The position numbers and the translations under genes are program-made. Positions 25,443-33,970 of a stretch of DNA of 37,836 nt are shown here, piece by piece. Every line of letters begins with the position of its first letter. Within the stretch, counting starts at the first letter, position 1. The notes under the pieces were generated by a model. The model ran no database searches. It was given only the letters and a program-made list of their open reading frames with translations, and was not told the origin of the DNA. The DNA comes from an uncultured bacterium (GTDB taxonomy: Bacteria > UBP6 > UBA1177), in the NCBI GenBank assembly GCA_905233945.1, contig CAJOFY010000027.1, positions 1-37,836 on the forward strand, in the 5' to 3' direction.

Positions 25443-26684
25443 TTACACAAAATCCGCCGGTATCGCCAAAGCTGAACGTTCCCCTTTTTTGACGGAAACG
25501 ACTTTATCTGTGCAGCAGACAATCGAACTCTGACCGATCTGAACATCTTTCAGGCGGTTCGTTATGAAAAAGTTTTTCGCGTCATCGGAGTTAGGTGAAG
25601 CGGTCTTTTTTATTTCAACAGGATAAATAGTGTTGTCGCGCTCGATGATGAGGTCGATTTCGATTTTGTCTTTGTCCCGGTAAAAATAAACCGGTGCTTC
25701 TTCGCCGTTGTTGGCGAACGATTTTATGATTTCGCTGACGATATATGTCTCAAAAAATGCGCCGGCCATAGCTCCGGTCTGCATGACAAGCGGATTTGTC
25801 CACTTTGTGAGATATGCCGCAAGTCCTGTGTCCATGAAGTAAAGTTTCGGAGTTTTCACGACCCGTTTTTCAACTTTTGTCGAAAAGGGTTTCAGAAGAT
25901 AAACGATTCCGGAAGTTGTGAGAAGCGACATCCATTTTTTTGCCGTCATTTCGCTTATTCCGCATTCCTGCGCCAGATCAGCGTAATTCAAAAGCTGGCC
26001 CGTTCTTGATGCGGCTATCGTTATGAACTGTAAAAACTGCATTTCGTCTGCGACATGGGTCAAACTTCTGATATCCCGCTCGATGTAGGTTTTAAGATAT
26101 GATGCGTAAAAATCTTTCGGATCGACATTTCCTTTCACAACTTCGGGATAGCCGCCTGTGTAAATGCGTTCCCAGACTTTCTGAACAGAAAAACTGCGGT
26201 TCGAAAGAGCATTGTTCCGTTCTAGAATATACTCTTTTGTCGGAATAAAACTTTCAGAAAAACCGTCGCGGTGGATTTCCCTCGCCGAAAGCGGATAAAG
26301 CTGAACGATCCCTATTCTTCCGGAAAGGCTCTCAGTTGCCGCTTCCATCAGTTTGAACTGCTGGCTTCCGGTGAGATAGAACATTCCGTTTCTGCGGTTT
26401 TTGTCGATCTCGATTTTAAGATAGCGGAAAAAATCGGGAACATACTGGACTTCATCGAACATATACGGACTCGGATGGAGTTCGAGAAAGGTTTTAGGGT
26501 CTGAAAGTGCAGACCGTTCCTCGGCGATATCGTCAAAAGTCGTGCTGCGTACCGATTTAGCATCCGTTATTTTTTTTAGGAGCGTGGTTTTTCCCGTCTG
26601 CCTTGCTCCGGTTACAAGAACTGCCGGAAACGAAGATTCAAGACGTGCTAAAGTTTTTTCCGCATGTCTTTCAAAAAAAGTCAT
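25443..26684 (-). CDS. AAA ATPase with DUF4143 domain (1)
   Basis: A 413-residue ATPase of the archaeal/bacterial AAA_14-DUF4143 family. Walker A GARQTGKT is at 26-33, Walker B is MFDEVQYV, and a sensor-like YLTGSQQF follows. The winged-helix middle includes AQECGISEMTAKKW. The C-terminal DUF4143 part has a PD-(D/E)xK-like IEIDLIIERDNTIYPVEIKK. ATG 26684 follows GGAGG by five bases. These genes are often mobile and multi-copy, with no settled function. It lies next to the TA pair on the same strand. A second, distant homologue is at 36507. Confidence 0.9.
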   Translation of the reverse strand: MTFFERHAEKTLARLESSFPAVLVTGARQTGKTTLLKKITDAKSVRSTTFDDIAEERSALSDPKTFLELHPSPYMFDEVQYVPDFFRYLKIEIDKNRRNGMFYLTGSQQFKLMEAATESLSGRIGIVQLYPLSAREIHRDGFSESFIPTKEYILERNNALSNRSFSVQKVWERIYTGGYPEVVKGNVDPKDFYASYLKTYIERDIRSLTHVADEMQFLQFITIAASRTGQLLNYADLAQECGISEMTAKKWMSLLTTSGIVYLLKPFSTKVEKRVVKTPKLYFMDTGLAAYLTKWTNPLVMQTGAMAGAFFETYIVSEIIKSFANNGEEAPVYFYRDKDKIEIDLIIERDNTIYPVEIKKTASPNSDDAKNFFITNRLKDVQIGQSSIVCCTDKVVSVKKGERSALAIPADFV

Positions 26685-26711
26685 TTTTACCTCCACTCCA
26701 CACAAAATTTG

Positions 26712-26746
26712 TGGGATGATCCAAAGTGGCGCTATGGATTATCCCA
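26712..26746. promoter_or_regulatory. Inverted repeat upstream of DUF4143 ATPase (1)
   Basis: TGGGATGATCCA (26712-26723) and TGGATTATCCCA (26735-26746) are inverted copies with one mismatch and an 11-base spacer, 28-62 bases before the ATG. A smaller palindrome, CACAAA-A-TTTGTG (26701-26713), adjoins it. These are probable operator sites in the gap between divergent genes. Confidence 0.45.
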
Positions 26747-26792
26747 TATTTTTGAAGGATGTCAACAAATAAATTTTTATTTTCTCATAACC

Positions 26793-26820
26793 TTGCAATT
26801 TCAATTTTCATAGGTATTTT
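26793..26820 (+). promoter_or_regulatory. Possible promoter of the methylmalonyl-CoA decarboxylase operon
   Basis: TTGCAA (26793-26798) and TATTTT (26815-26820) are separated by 16 bases, about 50 bases upstream of the mce ATG. This is a plausible but unproven sigma-70 site. Confidence 0.3.
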
Positions 26821-26869
26821 GCGCGCGTTAAGAGGTTTTTTAGGAACTGAGTTTGTATAGGAGAAAGTT

Positions 26870-27274
26870 ATGAGCAGAAAAATCAATCACATTGGTATCG
26901 CAGTCAACAGCATTGACGCGTTCGTAAAAGTTTACCGCGACGTTCTCGGCCTTGAGTATGCAGGCGAGGAAATCGTAGAGGATCAGAAAGTAAAAGTCGC
27001 TTTTTTCAACATCGGTGAAAGCAGAATCGAGCTTCTGGAGCCGACATCCCCCGAAAGTTCGGTCGCGAAATTCCTTGAGAAGAAAGGCGAAGGTCTCCAT
27101 CACCTTGCAGTCAGCAGCGACAATGTTGAAGCTGATATCGCGCAGACCAAGGAAAAGGGCTTAAGAATGATAGACGAAGTTCCGCGCGGCGGAGCACACC
27201 ACACGAAAATAGCTTTCGTTCATCCGAAAGAGACGAAAGTTCTTATTGAATTCACCGAAGAAACTCATCATTAG
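26870..27274 (+). CDS. mce: Methylmalonyl-CoA epimerase
   Basis: Interconverts (R)- and (S)-methylmalonyl-CoA in the succinate-propionate route. It is a 134-residue glyoxalase-fold protein. Metal-ligand regions are NHIGIAV (His), ESRIELLEP (Glu), GEGLHHLAV (His) and the C-terminal VLIEF (Glu). TAGGAGA lies before the ATG. It is the first gene of the decarboxylase operon, 31 bases before mmdA, which supports this specificity over other glyoxalase-family enzymes. Confidence 0.93.
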   Translation: MSRKINHIGIAVNSIDAFVKVYRDVLGLEYAGEEIVEDQKVKVAFFNIGESRIELLEPTSPESSVAKFLEKKGEGLHHLAVSSDNVEADIAQTKEKGLRMIDEVPRGGAHHTKIAFVHPKETKVLIEFTEETHH

Positions 27275-27305
27275 TTCATAGATTGTGATTTTTTAGGAGG
27301 AAAGA

Positions 27306-28841
27306 ATGGCAACAATCGAAGAAAAACTGGCTGCTCTCAGAGCTAAAAAAGAGAAGGGAAAGCTCGGCGGCGGCGAAAAGAGGATCGAAGCTCAGCATGC
27401 GAAAGGCAAGCTCACGGCACGCGAAAGAATCGCTAAACTTCTTGACGGCGGCAGCTTCGAGGAAATCGACGCTCTCCGCTGCGCAAACGGCGCAAATGCT
27501 GCAATCGGCGACGGCGTAGTTACCGGTTACGGCACGATTGACGGAAGAAAAGTTTTCGTTTTCGCACAGGATTTCACAGTTGCAGGCGGCTCGCTCGGCA
27601 AGATCGTCGGCGAAAAGATCTGCAAAGTTCTCGACCTTGCAATGAAAGTCGGAGCTCCGGTTGTCGGTCTCAACGATTCCGGCGGCGCAAACATTCCTGA
27701 AGGTGTCCACGCCCTTGACGGTTACGGCGAAATCTTCAAGAGAAACACTCTTGCAAGCGGCGTTATCCCGCAGATCTCGGCTGTTTACGGTCCGTGTGCA
27801 GGCGGCGCTGTTTACTCTCCGGCACTTACCGACTTCGTTTTCATGACAGATACGAATTCATACATGTTCCTTACCGGCCCGAAAGTCGTAAAGACCGTAA
27901 CCCACGAAGATGTTTCGGTTGAAGATTTGGGCGGCGCGGCAGTCCACATGACAAAATCGGGTGTCGCACACTTCTCTCACGCTACGGAAGAAGAGAGCAT
28001 CGCTGCTATCAGACAGCTTTTGTCTTACCTGCCTTCCAACAACGCTGAAGAGCCTCCGATGGTAGAGCCGACTGATCCTTTCGACAGAATGGAAGAAGCT
28101 CTCAACCAGATCATCCCCGAGAACCCGAACAAAGGATACGACATGAAGCAGGTCATCGCTATGGTCGTTGACAACAGCGAGTTCTTCGAAGTTATGCCGC
28201 AGTACGCGACCAACATGATCGTCGGTTTCGCAAGACTCAACGGCAGAACAGTCGGTATCGTCGGCAACCAGCCGAACGTTCTTGCAGGATGCCTTGACAT
28301 CAACGCTTCCGACAAAGCTGCAAGATTCGTCCGCTTCTGCGACGCTTTCAACGTTCCGATAATCACTTTCGTCGACACTCCCGGATTCCTTCCGGGCACA
28401 GGCCAGGAATACGGCGGCGTCATCAGACACGGAGCGAAGATGCTTTTCGCATACAGCGAAGCAACAGTTCCGAAGATCACGGTCGTTACCAGAAAATCGA
28501 CGGGCGGCGCATACCTCGCTATGGCTTCGAAAAACCTCAGATGCGATATGAACTACGCTTGGCCGACCGCTCAGATCGCAGTCATGGGCGCAAAAGGCGC
28601 AGTCGAAATCATTATGAGAAAAGAACTCGAAGCTGCTGAAGACAAGGCGAAATTCCTCGCTGAGCAGGAAGAGCTTTACAACGAAAACGTTGCAAATCCC
28701 TACATCGCTGCACAGCACGGATACATTGACGACATTTTTGAGCCGAAGACGACAAGACCGCGTCTTATCAAGGCTCTCGAAATGCTCATCACGAAGAATG
28801 ACGACCTTCCGGCTAAGAAACACGGCAACATTCCGCTGTAG
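27306..28841 (+). CDS. mmdA: Methylmalonyl-CoA decarboxylase alpha subunit (carboxyltransferase)
   Basis: A 511-residue acyl-CoA carboxyltransferase with two crotonase-like halves. It moves the carboxyl group from methylmalonyl-CoA to the biotin carrier. Visible motifs include [30 protein letters not shown], the oxyanion region [14 protein letters not shown], and in the C-terminal half [13 protein letters not shown] and [14 protein letters not shown]. The neighbours (OadG, biotin carrier, Na+ pump beta subunit, and no biotin carboxylase) point to a decarboxylase rather than a propionyl-CoA carboxylase. Strong AGGAGG site. It is GC-richer and more codon-biased than its neighbours, suggesting high expression. 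Confidence 0.93.
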   Translation: MATIEEKLAALRAKKEKGKLGGGEKRIEAQHAKGKLTARERIAKLLDGGSFEEIDALRCANGANAAIGDGVVTGYGTIDGRKVFVFAQDFTVAGGSLGKIVGEKICKVLDLAMKVGAPVVGLNDSGGANIPEGVHALDGYGEIFKRNTLASGVIPQISAVYGPCAGGAVYSPALTDFVFMTDTNSYMFLTGPKVVKTVTHEDVSVEDLGGAAVHMTKSGVAHFSHATEEESIAAIRQLLSYLPSNNAEEPPMVEPTDPFDRMEEALNQIIPENPNKGYDMKQVIAMVVDNSEFFEVMPQYATNMIVGFARLNGRTVGIVGNQPNVLAGCLDINASDKAARFVRFCDAFNVPIITFVDTPGFLPGTGQEYGGVIRHGAKMLFAYSEATVPKITVVTRKSTGGAYLAMASKNLRCDMNYAWPTAQIAVMGAKGAVEIIMRKELEAAEDKAKFLAEQEELYNENVANPYIAAQHGYIDDIFEPKTTRPRLIKALEMLITKNDDLPAKKHGNIPL

Positions 28842-28849
28842 GAGGAACG

Positions 28850-29278
28850 ATGATTCAGCATATAAGTTTAATTCAGTCCGCGGTCGCTTTCTCGGCTGAC
28901 CTGACGAAGTCCGACTGGGCTGTAATCAAAGCCCTTCCGTTTATCGGAATCGGGGTCGTTCTCAGCGGTCTGGCGATACTCGCGATAGTTCTTTCGCAGT
29001 TCTACCGCCTTGCAGGAAAAGACGCGAAACCGGCTCCTGTAGCGGCTCCGGCACCTGCACCTGCAGCTCCCGAGAAAAAGGAAGAGGCACCTGCTACGGA
29101 AGAGAGCGAGCTTGAGCAGATCGCAGCTATGATCGGTCTTTCGATCTACATGACCGAAAGCTCCGACAAGGTATATCTCACCGAGACGAAGCAGTATTAC
29201 AACAACAATCCGTGGACAAGCGAAAGTTTGGCAAAACAGTCCCGCCGTTTCAAAAGATGGCAGGCAGTAAAAAAATAG
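28850..29278 (+). CDS. OadG-family small subunit of the decarboxylase
   Basis: A 142-residue membrane subunit. One transmembrane helix (about residues 20-46, VIKALPFIGIGVVLSGLAILAIVL) is followed by an Ala/Pro-rich linker and a cytoplasmic tail ending in basic residues. In oxaloacetate and methylmalonyl-CoA decarboxylases this subunit joins the alpha subunit to the membrane pump. It starts eight bases after mmdA with GGAGGA upstream. The C-terminal YNNNPWTSESLAKQSRRFKRW block resembles the tail of Bacteroidetes OadG proteins. Confidence 0.85.
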   Translation: MIQHISLIQSAVAFSADLTKSDWAVIKALPFIGIGVVLSGLAILAIVLSQFYRLAGKDAKPAPVAAPAPAPAAPEKKEEAPATEESELEQIAAMIGLSIYMTESSDKVYLTETKQYYNNNPWTSESLAKQSRRFKRWQAVKK

Positions 29279-29290
29279 TGAGGAGACGAG

Positions 29291-29743
29291 ATGAAAAAGT
29301 ATGAACTTACGATAAAAGGAAAAAAATTCGATGTCGAAGTCAAAGATTTCGGCGGCGCGACGGCTAGAGTCGCTGTAAACGGCAACGAATACGATGTTGA
29401 CATTACCTACAAAGGCGGTGAACCCGTTGCGTTCACTCCGGCTGCACCGAGACCGGCTGCTGCAAGACCCGCTGCCGCTGCTGCACCTGTTGCCGCTGCT
29501 CCGGCTGCTGCACCTGCAGGCGATGTAAGCGGAAACAACGTTGTTGCTCCGATGCCCGGACTTATCATGAAAGTCCTCGTTAAAGTCGGCGACACCGTAA
29601 CCGCAGGACAGAAAGTCATGACTATGGAAGCTATGAAGATGGAAAACGACATCAACTCCGGAACTGCTGGAACAGTTAAAGCTGTTCTTGTCAAGGAAGG
29701 CGACAATGTCAAGGAACACCAGCCGCTTGTAACAATTGGTTAA
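29291..29743 (+). CDS. mmdC: Biotin carboxyl carrier subunit
   Basis: A 150-residue biotinyl protein. It has an N-terminal beta-rich region, an Ala/Pro linker (about residues 50-77), then the biotinyl domain starting APMPGLIMKVLVKVGD with biotin acceptor Lys116 in EAMKMEND. It carries CO2 from the alpha subunit to the beta subunit. AGGAGA precedes the ATG. Confidence 0.94.
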   Translation: MKKYELTIKGKKFDVEVKDFGGATARVAVNGNEYDVDITYKGGEPVAFTPAAPRPAAARPAAAAAPVAAAPAAAPAGDVSGNNVVAPMPGLIMKVLVKVGDTVTAGQKVMTMEAMKMENDINSGTAGTVKAVLVKEGDNVKEHQPLVTIG

Positions 29744-29752
29744 GAGGCTAAA

Positions 29753-31657
29753 ATGAAGAAAAGTATAATTTTAATTCTCGCTCTTTTCCTGAGCTTCCTT
29801 CTTTTCGCTCAGGAAGAGCAGCCGGCGCCGGAGGATCTGAATCCGGCACCGCAGCAGAACGTGCAGCTGCGCAATCCGAACCATGTCAGAAATCTTCCTC
29901 CTTTCCAGCAGAGAAGACCCGGAGCGGGTGCAAACGCTATGTTTACTGGACATAAGGAAAATGCGTCTCTTGTCAGACTAGAGATCGAATACGATACTCT
30001 TGACAACCAGCATCAGCAGAAAACGGAATACGCGGCGATTGTTTCTGACAACGTTGTAGAGGGAACACCAGAGTTCAAGACGATTGCGGAACACCGCGAC
30101 GAAAAGACGATAGGCAGATACCTTATGATCACCGGTCTTGAAGCGATTCTTCCCAATACAAAGGCGAAGAATCCGGCAAATCTTACGGAAATTGATCTTG
30201 AATCATTCAATCCGGAAAACCAGCACTACAAAGTCACGGCGATATTCCCCGACGGAGATACGAAGAGTTACAAACACTCCGACCTTCTCCTTGCCGACAA
30301 CGGTGTCGCTTTCATCAACTTCGATGCTCCGGAAGGCAAGTATCCGGTTATGCTGAGCGGCGAGTCTGCAAACGATGTAACGCTTACACGTACGCTTTCG
30401 ATCAAAAACTTCGGCAAAACTTATGAAGTAACCCCGCTTTTCATCAATTTCTCGCTCCGTTCGTCAGGAACGATGGAATATTACCTTCAGAAGAACAGAA
30501 GTTTCTTTGCCCGTTTCTTCAACACCACGGCTGTCGCTCACATCACGATAGGAAACCTGATAATGATGCTCGTTGCGTTCATTTTCATTTTCCTCGCGAT
30601 TGCGAAAGACTATGAGCCGCTTCTTCTTCTCCCGATCGGTTTTGGTATCCTTATCGGAAACATTCCGACTGCGGCAGGCGTTCAGATCGGCGTTTACGAT
30701 CCGGGCTCAGTTCTCAATTATCTCTACTTCGGAGTTCTGAAAGGTATCTATCCTCCGCTTATTTTCCTTGGAATAGGCGCAATGACCGACTTCTCCTACA
30801 TGATCGCTAACCCGAAACTTATCCTTATCGGCGGCGGTGCTCAGGTCGGTATTTTCGCGGCGTTCCTTATTGCGATTTTCCTTGGATTCAATATTCAGGA
30901 AGCTGCTTCTATCGGTATCATCGGCGGCGCTGACGGTCCTACGGCTATTTTCACGACAGGCCTCATGGCTCCGCACCTTTTGGGCGCAGTTGCTATCGCG
31001 GCTTACTCGTACATGGCTCTCGTTCCGGTTATCCAGCCACCGATCGTAAAACTACTTACGACCAAAAAGGAAAGACTTATCCGCATGAAACCGCCGCGCG
31101 TAGTTTCAAAGCGTGAAAGAGTTCTTTTCCCGATAGTTGCGTTCATCGTCTGCACATTCATCGCTCCCGGCGGACTTCCACTTATCGGTATGCTCCTTCT
31201 CGGCAACATCATCAAGGAATCTGGTGTAACTGACAGACTTTCGAAGACTGCAAGCAACGCGCTTATCGATATCGTAACCGTTCTCATCGGTATCACGGTC
31301 GGTGCTTCGACAAGTGCTCAGACCTTCCTTACAGCCGCTTCGATCAAAATTTTCGCTCTCGGCGCACTTTCCTTCATGATCTCCACTGCCGGCGGCGTTC
31401 TGATCGCGAAACTCATAAACTGCTTCCTCAAACCGGGCAACAAACTCAACCCGATCATCGGATGCGCCGGTGTTTCGGCAGTTCCCGACAGTGCACGTGT
31501 TGCACAGAATATCGGTAAACAGGCTGATCCCACGAACTACCTTCTTATGCACGCAATGGCTCCGAACGTAGCAGGCGTTTCTCGGAATCATCCCGCACTA
31601 AGCGGTTCATTGCTTGTTAAGATTCTTTACGGGCTTCCTTCGGGAAGCCTTTTTTGA
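29753..31657 (+). CDS. mmdB: Na+-translocating methylmalonyl-CoA decarboxylase beta subunit, with N-terminal extension and altered C-terminus
   Basis: Membrane pump that decarboxylates carboxybiotin and exports Na+. Of its 634 residues, the first 19 form a signal peptide. Residues about 20-255 are a non-family, probably periplasmic extension, and the beta-subunit core runs from about 260. The core has GGADGPTAIF and NPIIGCAGVSAVPDSAR, which match the Asp203 and the Asn373/Gly377/Ser382/Arg389 set of Klebsiella OadB. After HAMAPNVAGV the expected last helix is lost: the frame reads SRNHPALSG..., passes through the terminator hairpin and stops at 31655-31657. Bases 31061-31579 recur at 35760-36278. 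Activity may survive, since the key residues are upstream of the break. Confidence 0.88.
   Translation: MKKSIILILALFLSFLLFAQEEQPAPEDLNPAPQQNVQLRNPNHVRNLPPFQQRRPGAGANAMFTGHKENASLVRLEIEYDTLDNQHQQKTEYAAIVSDNVVEGTPEFKTIAEHRDEKTIGRYLMITGLEAILPNTKAKNPANLTEIDLESFNPENQHYKVTAIFPDGDTKSYKHSDLLLADNGVAFINFDAPEGKYPVMLSGESANDVTLTRTLSIKNFGKTYEVTPLFINFSLRSSGTMEYYLQKNRSFFARFFNTTAVAHITIGNLIMMLVAFIFIFLAIAKDYEPLLLLPIGFGILIGNIPTAAGVQIGVYDPGSVLNYLYFGVLKGIYPPLIFLGIGAMTDFSYMIANPKLILIGGGAQVGIFAAFLIAIFLGFNIQEAASIGIIGGADGPTAIFTTGLMAPHLLGAVAIAAYSYMALVPVIQPPIVKLLTTKKERLIRMKPPRVVSKRERVLFPIVAFIVCTFIAPGGLPLIGMLLLGNIIKESGVTDRLSKTASNALIDIVTVLIGITVGASTSAQTFLTAASIKIFALGALSFMISTAGGVLIAKLINCFLKPGNKLNPIIGCAGVSAVPDSARVAQNIGKQADPTNYLLMHAMAPNVAGVSRNHPALSGSLLVKILYGLPSGSLF
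31061..31604 (+). repeat. mmdB 3'-end direct repeat, copy 1
   Basis: Bases 31061-31579 align without gaps to 35760-36278 (spacing 4699). I count 25 mismatches, all between 31140 and 31480. A 12-base difference follows, then 24 more identical bases (31581-31604 against 36292-36315). Confidence 0.95.
31632..31655 (+). terminator. Intrinsic terminator after mmdB copy 1 (overlapped by the reading frame)
   Basis: GGCTTCC - TTCG - GGAAGCC (31632-31649) followed by six T. The mmdB frame reads through the hairpin and ends on the TGA formed by the last T, which supports loss of the original stop codon. Confidence 0.9.
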
Positions 31658-31700
31658 GTGAGGAAATATATTTTTTCAACAAATAAATATAGGTGCTTAA

Positions 31701-33788
31701 ATGAATGCAGAAAGAGAAAATGTTATAGATACAATGTTTGATAACAAAAGACAGTATCAAATACCAGTTTATCAAAGAAATTATGATTGGATGAAAGATA
31801 ATTGCTTGGAATTGTTTAATGATGTCATTACTGCATATGAAAAGCAAAAGACGCATTTTTTAGGCACTATAGTTCAAGTTCAACAAGATGAAGAATGCGG
31901 ACTTAAACACTTTATTATAGTTGATGGTCAACAGAGGATGACCTCTATTTATCTTATGTTAAAAGCCTTATATGATAAAGCTTCCGATGATTCAGATAAA
32001 GAAGAAATAGAAGGACTGTTATTTAACAAGTCTTCCTCGCATGATTTTGATAAGCAGGAAAAAAACAAACTTAAACTAAAACCGATAAAAACTGACAATG
32101 AACAGTTTATGTTGCTTATGAATAATAAACAGGAATATATGAATAGAAGTTCTAATATTTGGATAAACTATGATTATTTTTGCTCTTTAATTGATGCTAA
32201 ATTGGCTTTAGAATATAAAATTAGAAATATTTTGAATGGATTGAAACGTCTCATAGTAGTCATGATTTCCTTAAAAGAACCTGATGATGATCCTCAAGTA
32301 ATTTTTGAAAGAATTAATTCGACCGGTGAAGATTTGAAACTCGCGGATCTTATTCGTAATTATCTTTTAATGACTGATAAAAATATGGATAATTTATTTG
32401 AGGAATATTGGCTTCCGGTTGAGAGTGTGCTTGGGAAAGTTGAAATTAATAAATATTTTTTGACTTTTATTATTTTTAAGCTTGGGGAAGTTAAAGAAAG
32501 TTATGCTTATCAATACTTCAAAAAGTGGGCTGATGCCTCAAATCTTACTCACGAAGAAATAATGAAAGATTTGAAATATTATTCTAAATTCTATGAAGCA
32601 TTTGTGGGATTACAAAACGAATATTCACGAGAAGTTAATAATTATCTAGCTGCATATAGAAGTTTAAATCAATCAACAATTTATCCTTTCCTGTTTAGTG
32701 TGTTTGATGATTTTGAACAATCAGTAATTAACGAAGAATCTTTGTTGCAGATTTTGCAGTTTTATTTGAATTACACGATAAGAAGAATGGTGACAGGAGT
32801 TCCTTCCAATTCGTTAAGAGGCCTATATAGAACCCTGTATAAGAGAATATTTAAGGTCGAAATAGATAAAGAGAATTATCTTGATAGAATTTATACTTTT
32901 ATGGCTAGGGATTTAGCTTATACTAAGGATGCGACCCCGAATGATACGATTTTTAAGGATAGGTTGATGAATGAAAATCTTTATAAAAATCGGAATCTAT
33001 GTAAATATTTGCTGTCAATTTTAGAAAATGGCATAGGCATTATTAAAGAGACTGTAGAAATTGATGAGGAGACCACTATTGAGCATATAATGCCTCAAAA
33101 TAAAGCTAGTGTCGAATGGCGCAAAGACTTGGGGAATGACTATGAATTGGTTTATGATAAATACCTTAATACATTGGGTAATTTGTCTTTAACTGGCTAT
33201 AATAGCGAATTGTCGGACAAAACTTTTAAAGAAAAAGTGAACATGATAAAAGCAAATTCTAAGTTTGTTGAACTTAATAAGGATGTGATTGATAAGCAGA
33301 TATGGAATGAGGAATGCATTTTAGCACGAGCTGATAGATTAAGTAGCAAACTGCTTTCTGATTTACGGCTTCCTGAGGTCTTTGGAAAGAAAGTAAATGG
33401 TAAGAATGCTTACCATGTGTATGATGTTTGTAGTTTTATCAATAAAAAGTTTACGAATTTTATATTTTTAGGTGAAAATGTAGAAATATATAGTGCAAGA
33501 GAAATGTTGCTGAAATTTATTGCAATGTTGTACACGTTATATAGCGAAAAATTTCTGGAATTGGCTGCTGATGATTGGAAAGGCGGTAAATCAGCAAATA
33601 CTCCAAAGCTGACTACGAATCCAAATAAATTAAGAGAGGCAAGGGAAATATTGAATACAGGGATTTATGTGGAAGTAAATCTCAATGCTGATAGTGTTGT
33701 TGGTTTTATTAAAAGCCTAATGGAAGAATTTGATATAGATGCGGAAGAATTTATTTTTTATACTAAATCAGATGATGATTTGCAATGA
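31701..33788 (+). CDS. GmrSD-type restriction endonuclease (DUF262-DUF1524)
   Basis: A 695-residue type IV-like restriction protein. The DUF262 (GmrS-like) N-terminus has IPVYQRNYDW at 21-30 and the DGQQR motif at 75-79. FERINSTGEDLKLADLIRNYLL follows near 205-230. DUF1524 (GmrD-like, HNH nuclease) has TIEHIMPQ with His462, then LNTLGNLSLTGYNSELSDKTF. Residues about 560-695 form an extra C-terminal region I do not recognise. The family uses NTP hydrolysis to cut modified, e.g. glucosylated, phage DNA; the target here is unknown. The ATG has only a weak AGGTG site. Confidence 0.88.
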   Translation: MNAERENVIDTMFDNKRQYQIPVYQRNYDWMKDNCLELFNDVITAYEKQKTHFLGTIVQVQQDEECGLKHFIIVDGQQRMTSIYLMLKALYDKASDDSDKEEIEGLLFNKSSSHDFDKQEKNKLKLKPIKTDNEQFMLLMNNKQEYMNRSSNIWINYDYFCSLIDAKLALEYKIRNILNGLKRLIVVMISLKEPDDDPQVIFERINSTGEDLKLADLIRNYLLMTDKNMDNLFEEYWLPVESVLGKVEINKYFLTFIIFKLGEVKESYAYQYFKKWADASNLTHEEIMKDLKYYSKFYEAFVGLQNEYSREVNNYLAAYRSLNQSTIYPFLFSVFDDFEQSVINEESLLQILQFYLNYTIRRMVTGVPSNSLRGLYRTLYKRIFKVEIDKENYLDRIYTFMARDLAYTKDATPNDTIFKDRLMNENLYKNRNLCKYLLSILENGIGIIKETVEIDEETTIEHIMPQNKASVEWRKDLGNDYELVYDKYLNTLGNLSLTGYNSELSDKTFKEKVNMIKANSKFVELNKDVIDKQIWNEECILARADRLSSKLLSDLRLPEVFGKKVNGKNAYHVYDVCSFINKKFTNFIFLGENVEIYSAREMLLKFIAMLYTLYSEKFLELAADDWKGGKSANTPKLTTNPNKLREAREILNTGIYVEVNLNADSVVGFIKSLMEEFDIDAEEFIFYTKSDDDLQ

Positions 33789-33921
33789 GTAGATATGGCT
33801 ATGTAATCGGGAGAAAATTTTTGATAAGTTATTTGTCAATAGTTGGAAAAATAGGATTAGATAGGTTGTGATTTGAAAATTTTTTGGGAAGAGTTTAATT
33901 GAAAAATTAAAATAAAAATAG

Positions 33922-33949
33922 TTGCAAATTAAGAAAAATTAAATACACT
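33922..33949 (+). promoter_or_regulatory. Possible promoter for the TIGR04255-Panacea cluster
   Basis: TTGCAA (33922-33927) and TACACT (33944-33949), 16 bases apart, lie about 20 bases before the start at 33971. The 182-base gap after the restriction gene is very AT-rich and otherwise featureless. Confidence 0.3.
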
Positions 33950-33970
33950 GCAAAACTTGGAGGTGGTGAC

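Noticed and set aside
27858-28823. 321-codon minus-strand open frame opposite mmdA
   Set aside because: Antisense shadow caused by the biased codon use of mmdA; no start signal or motif.
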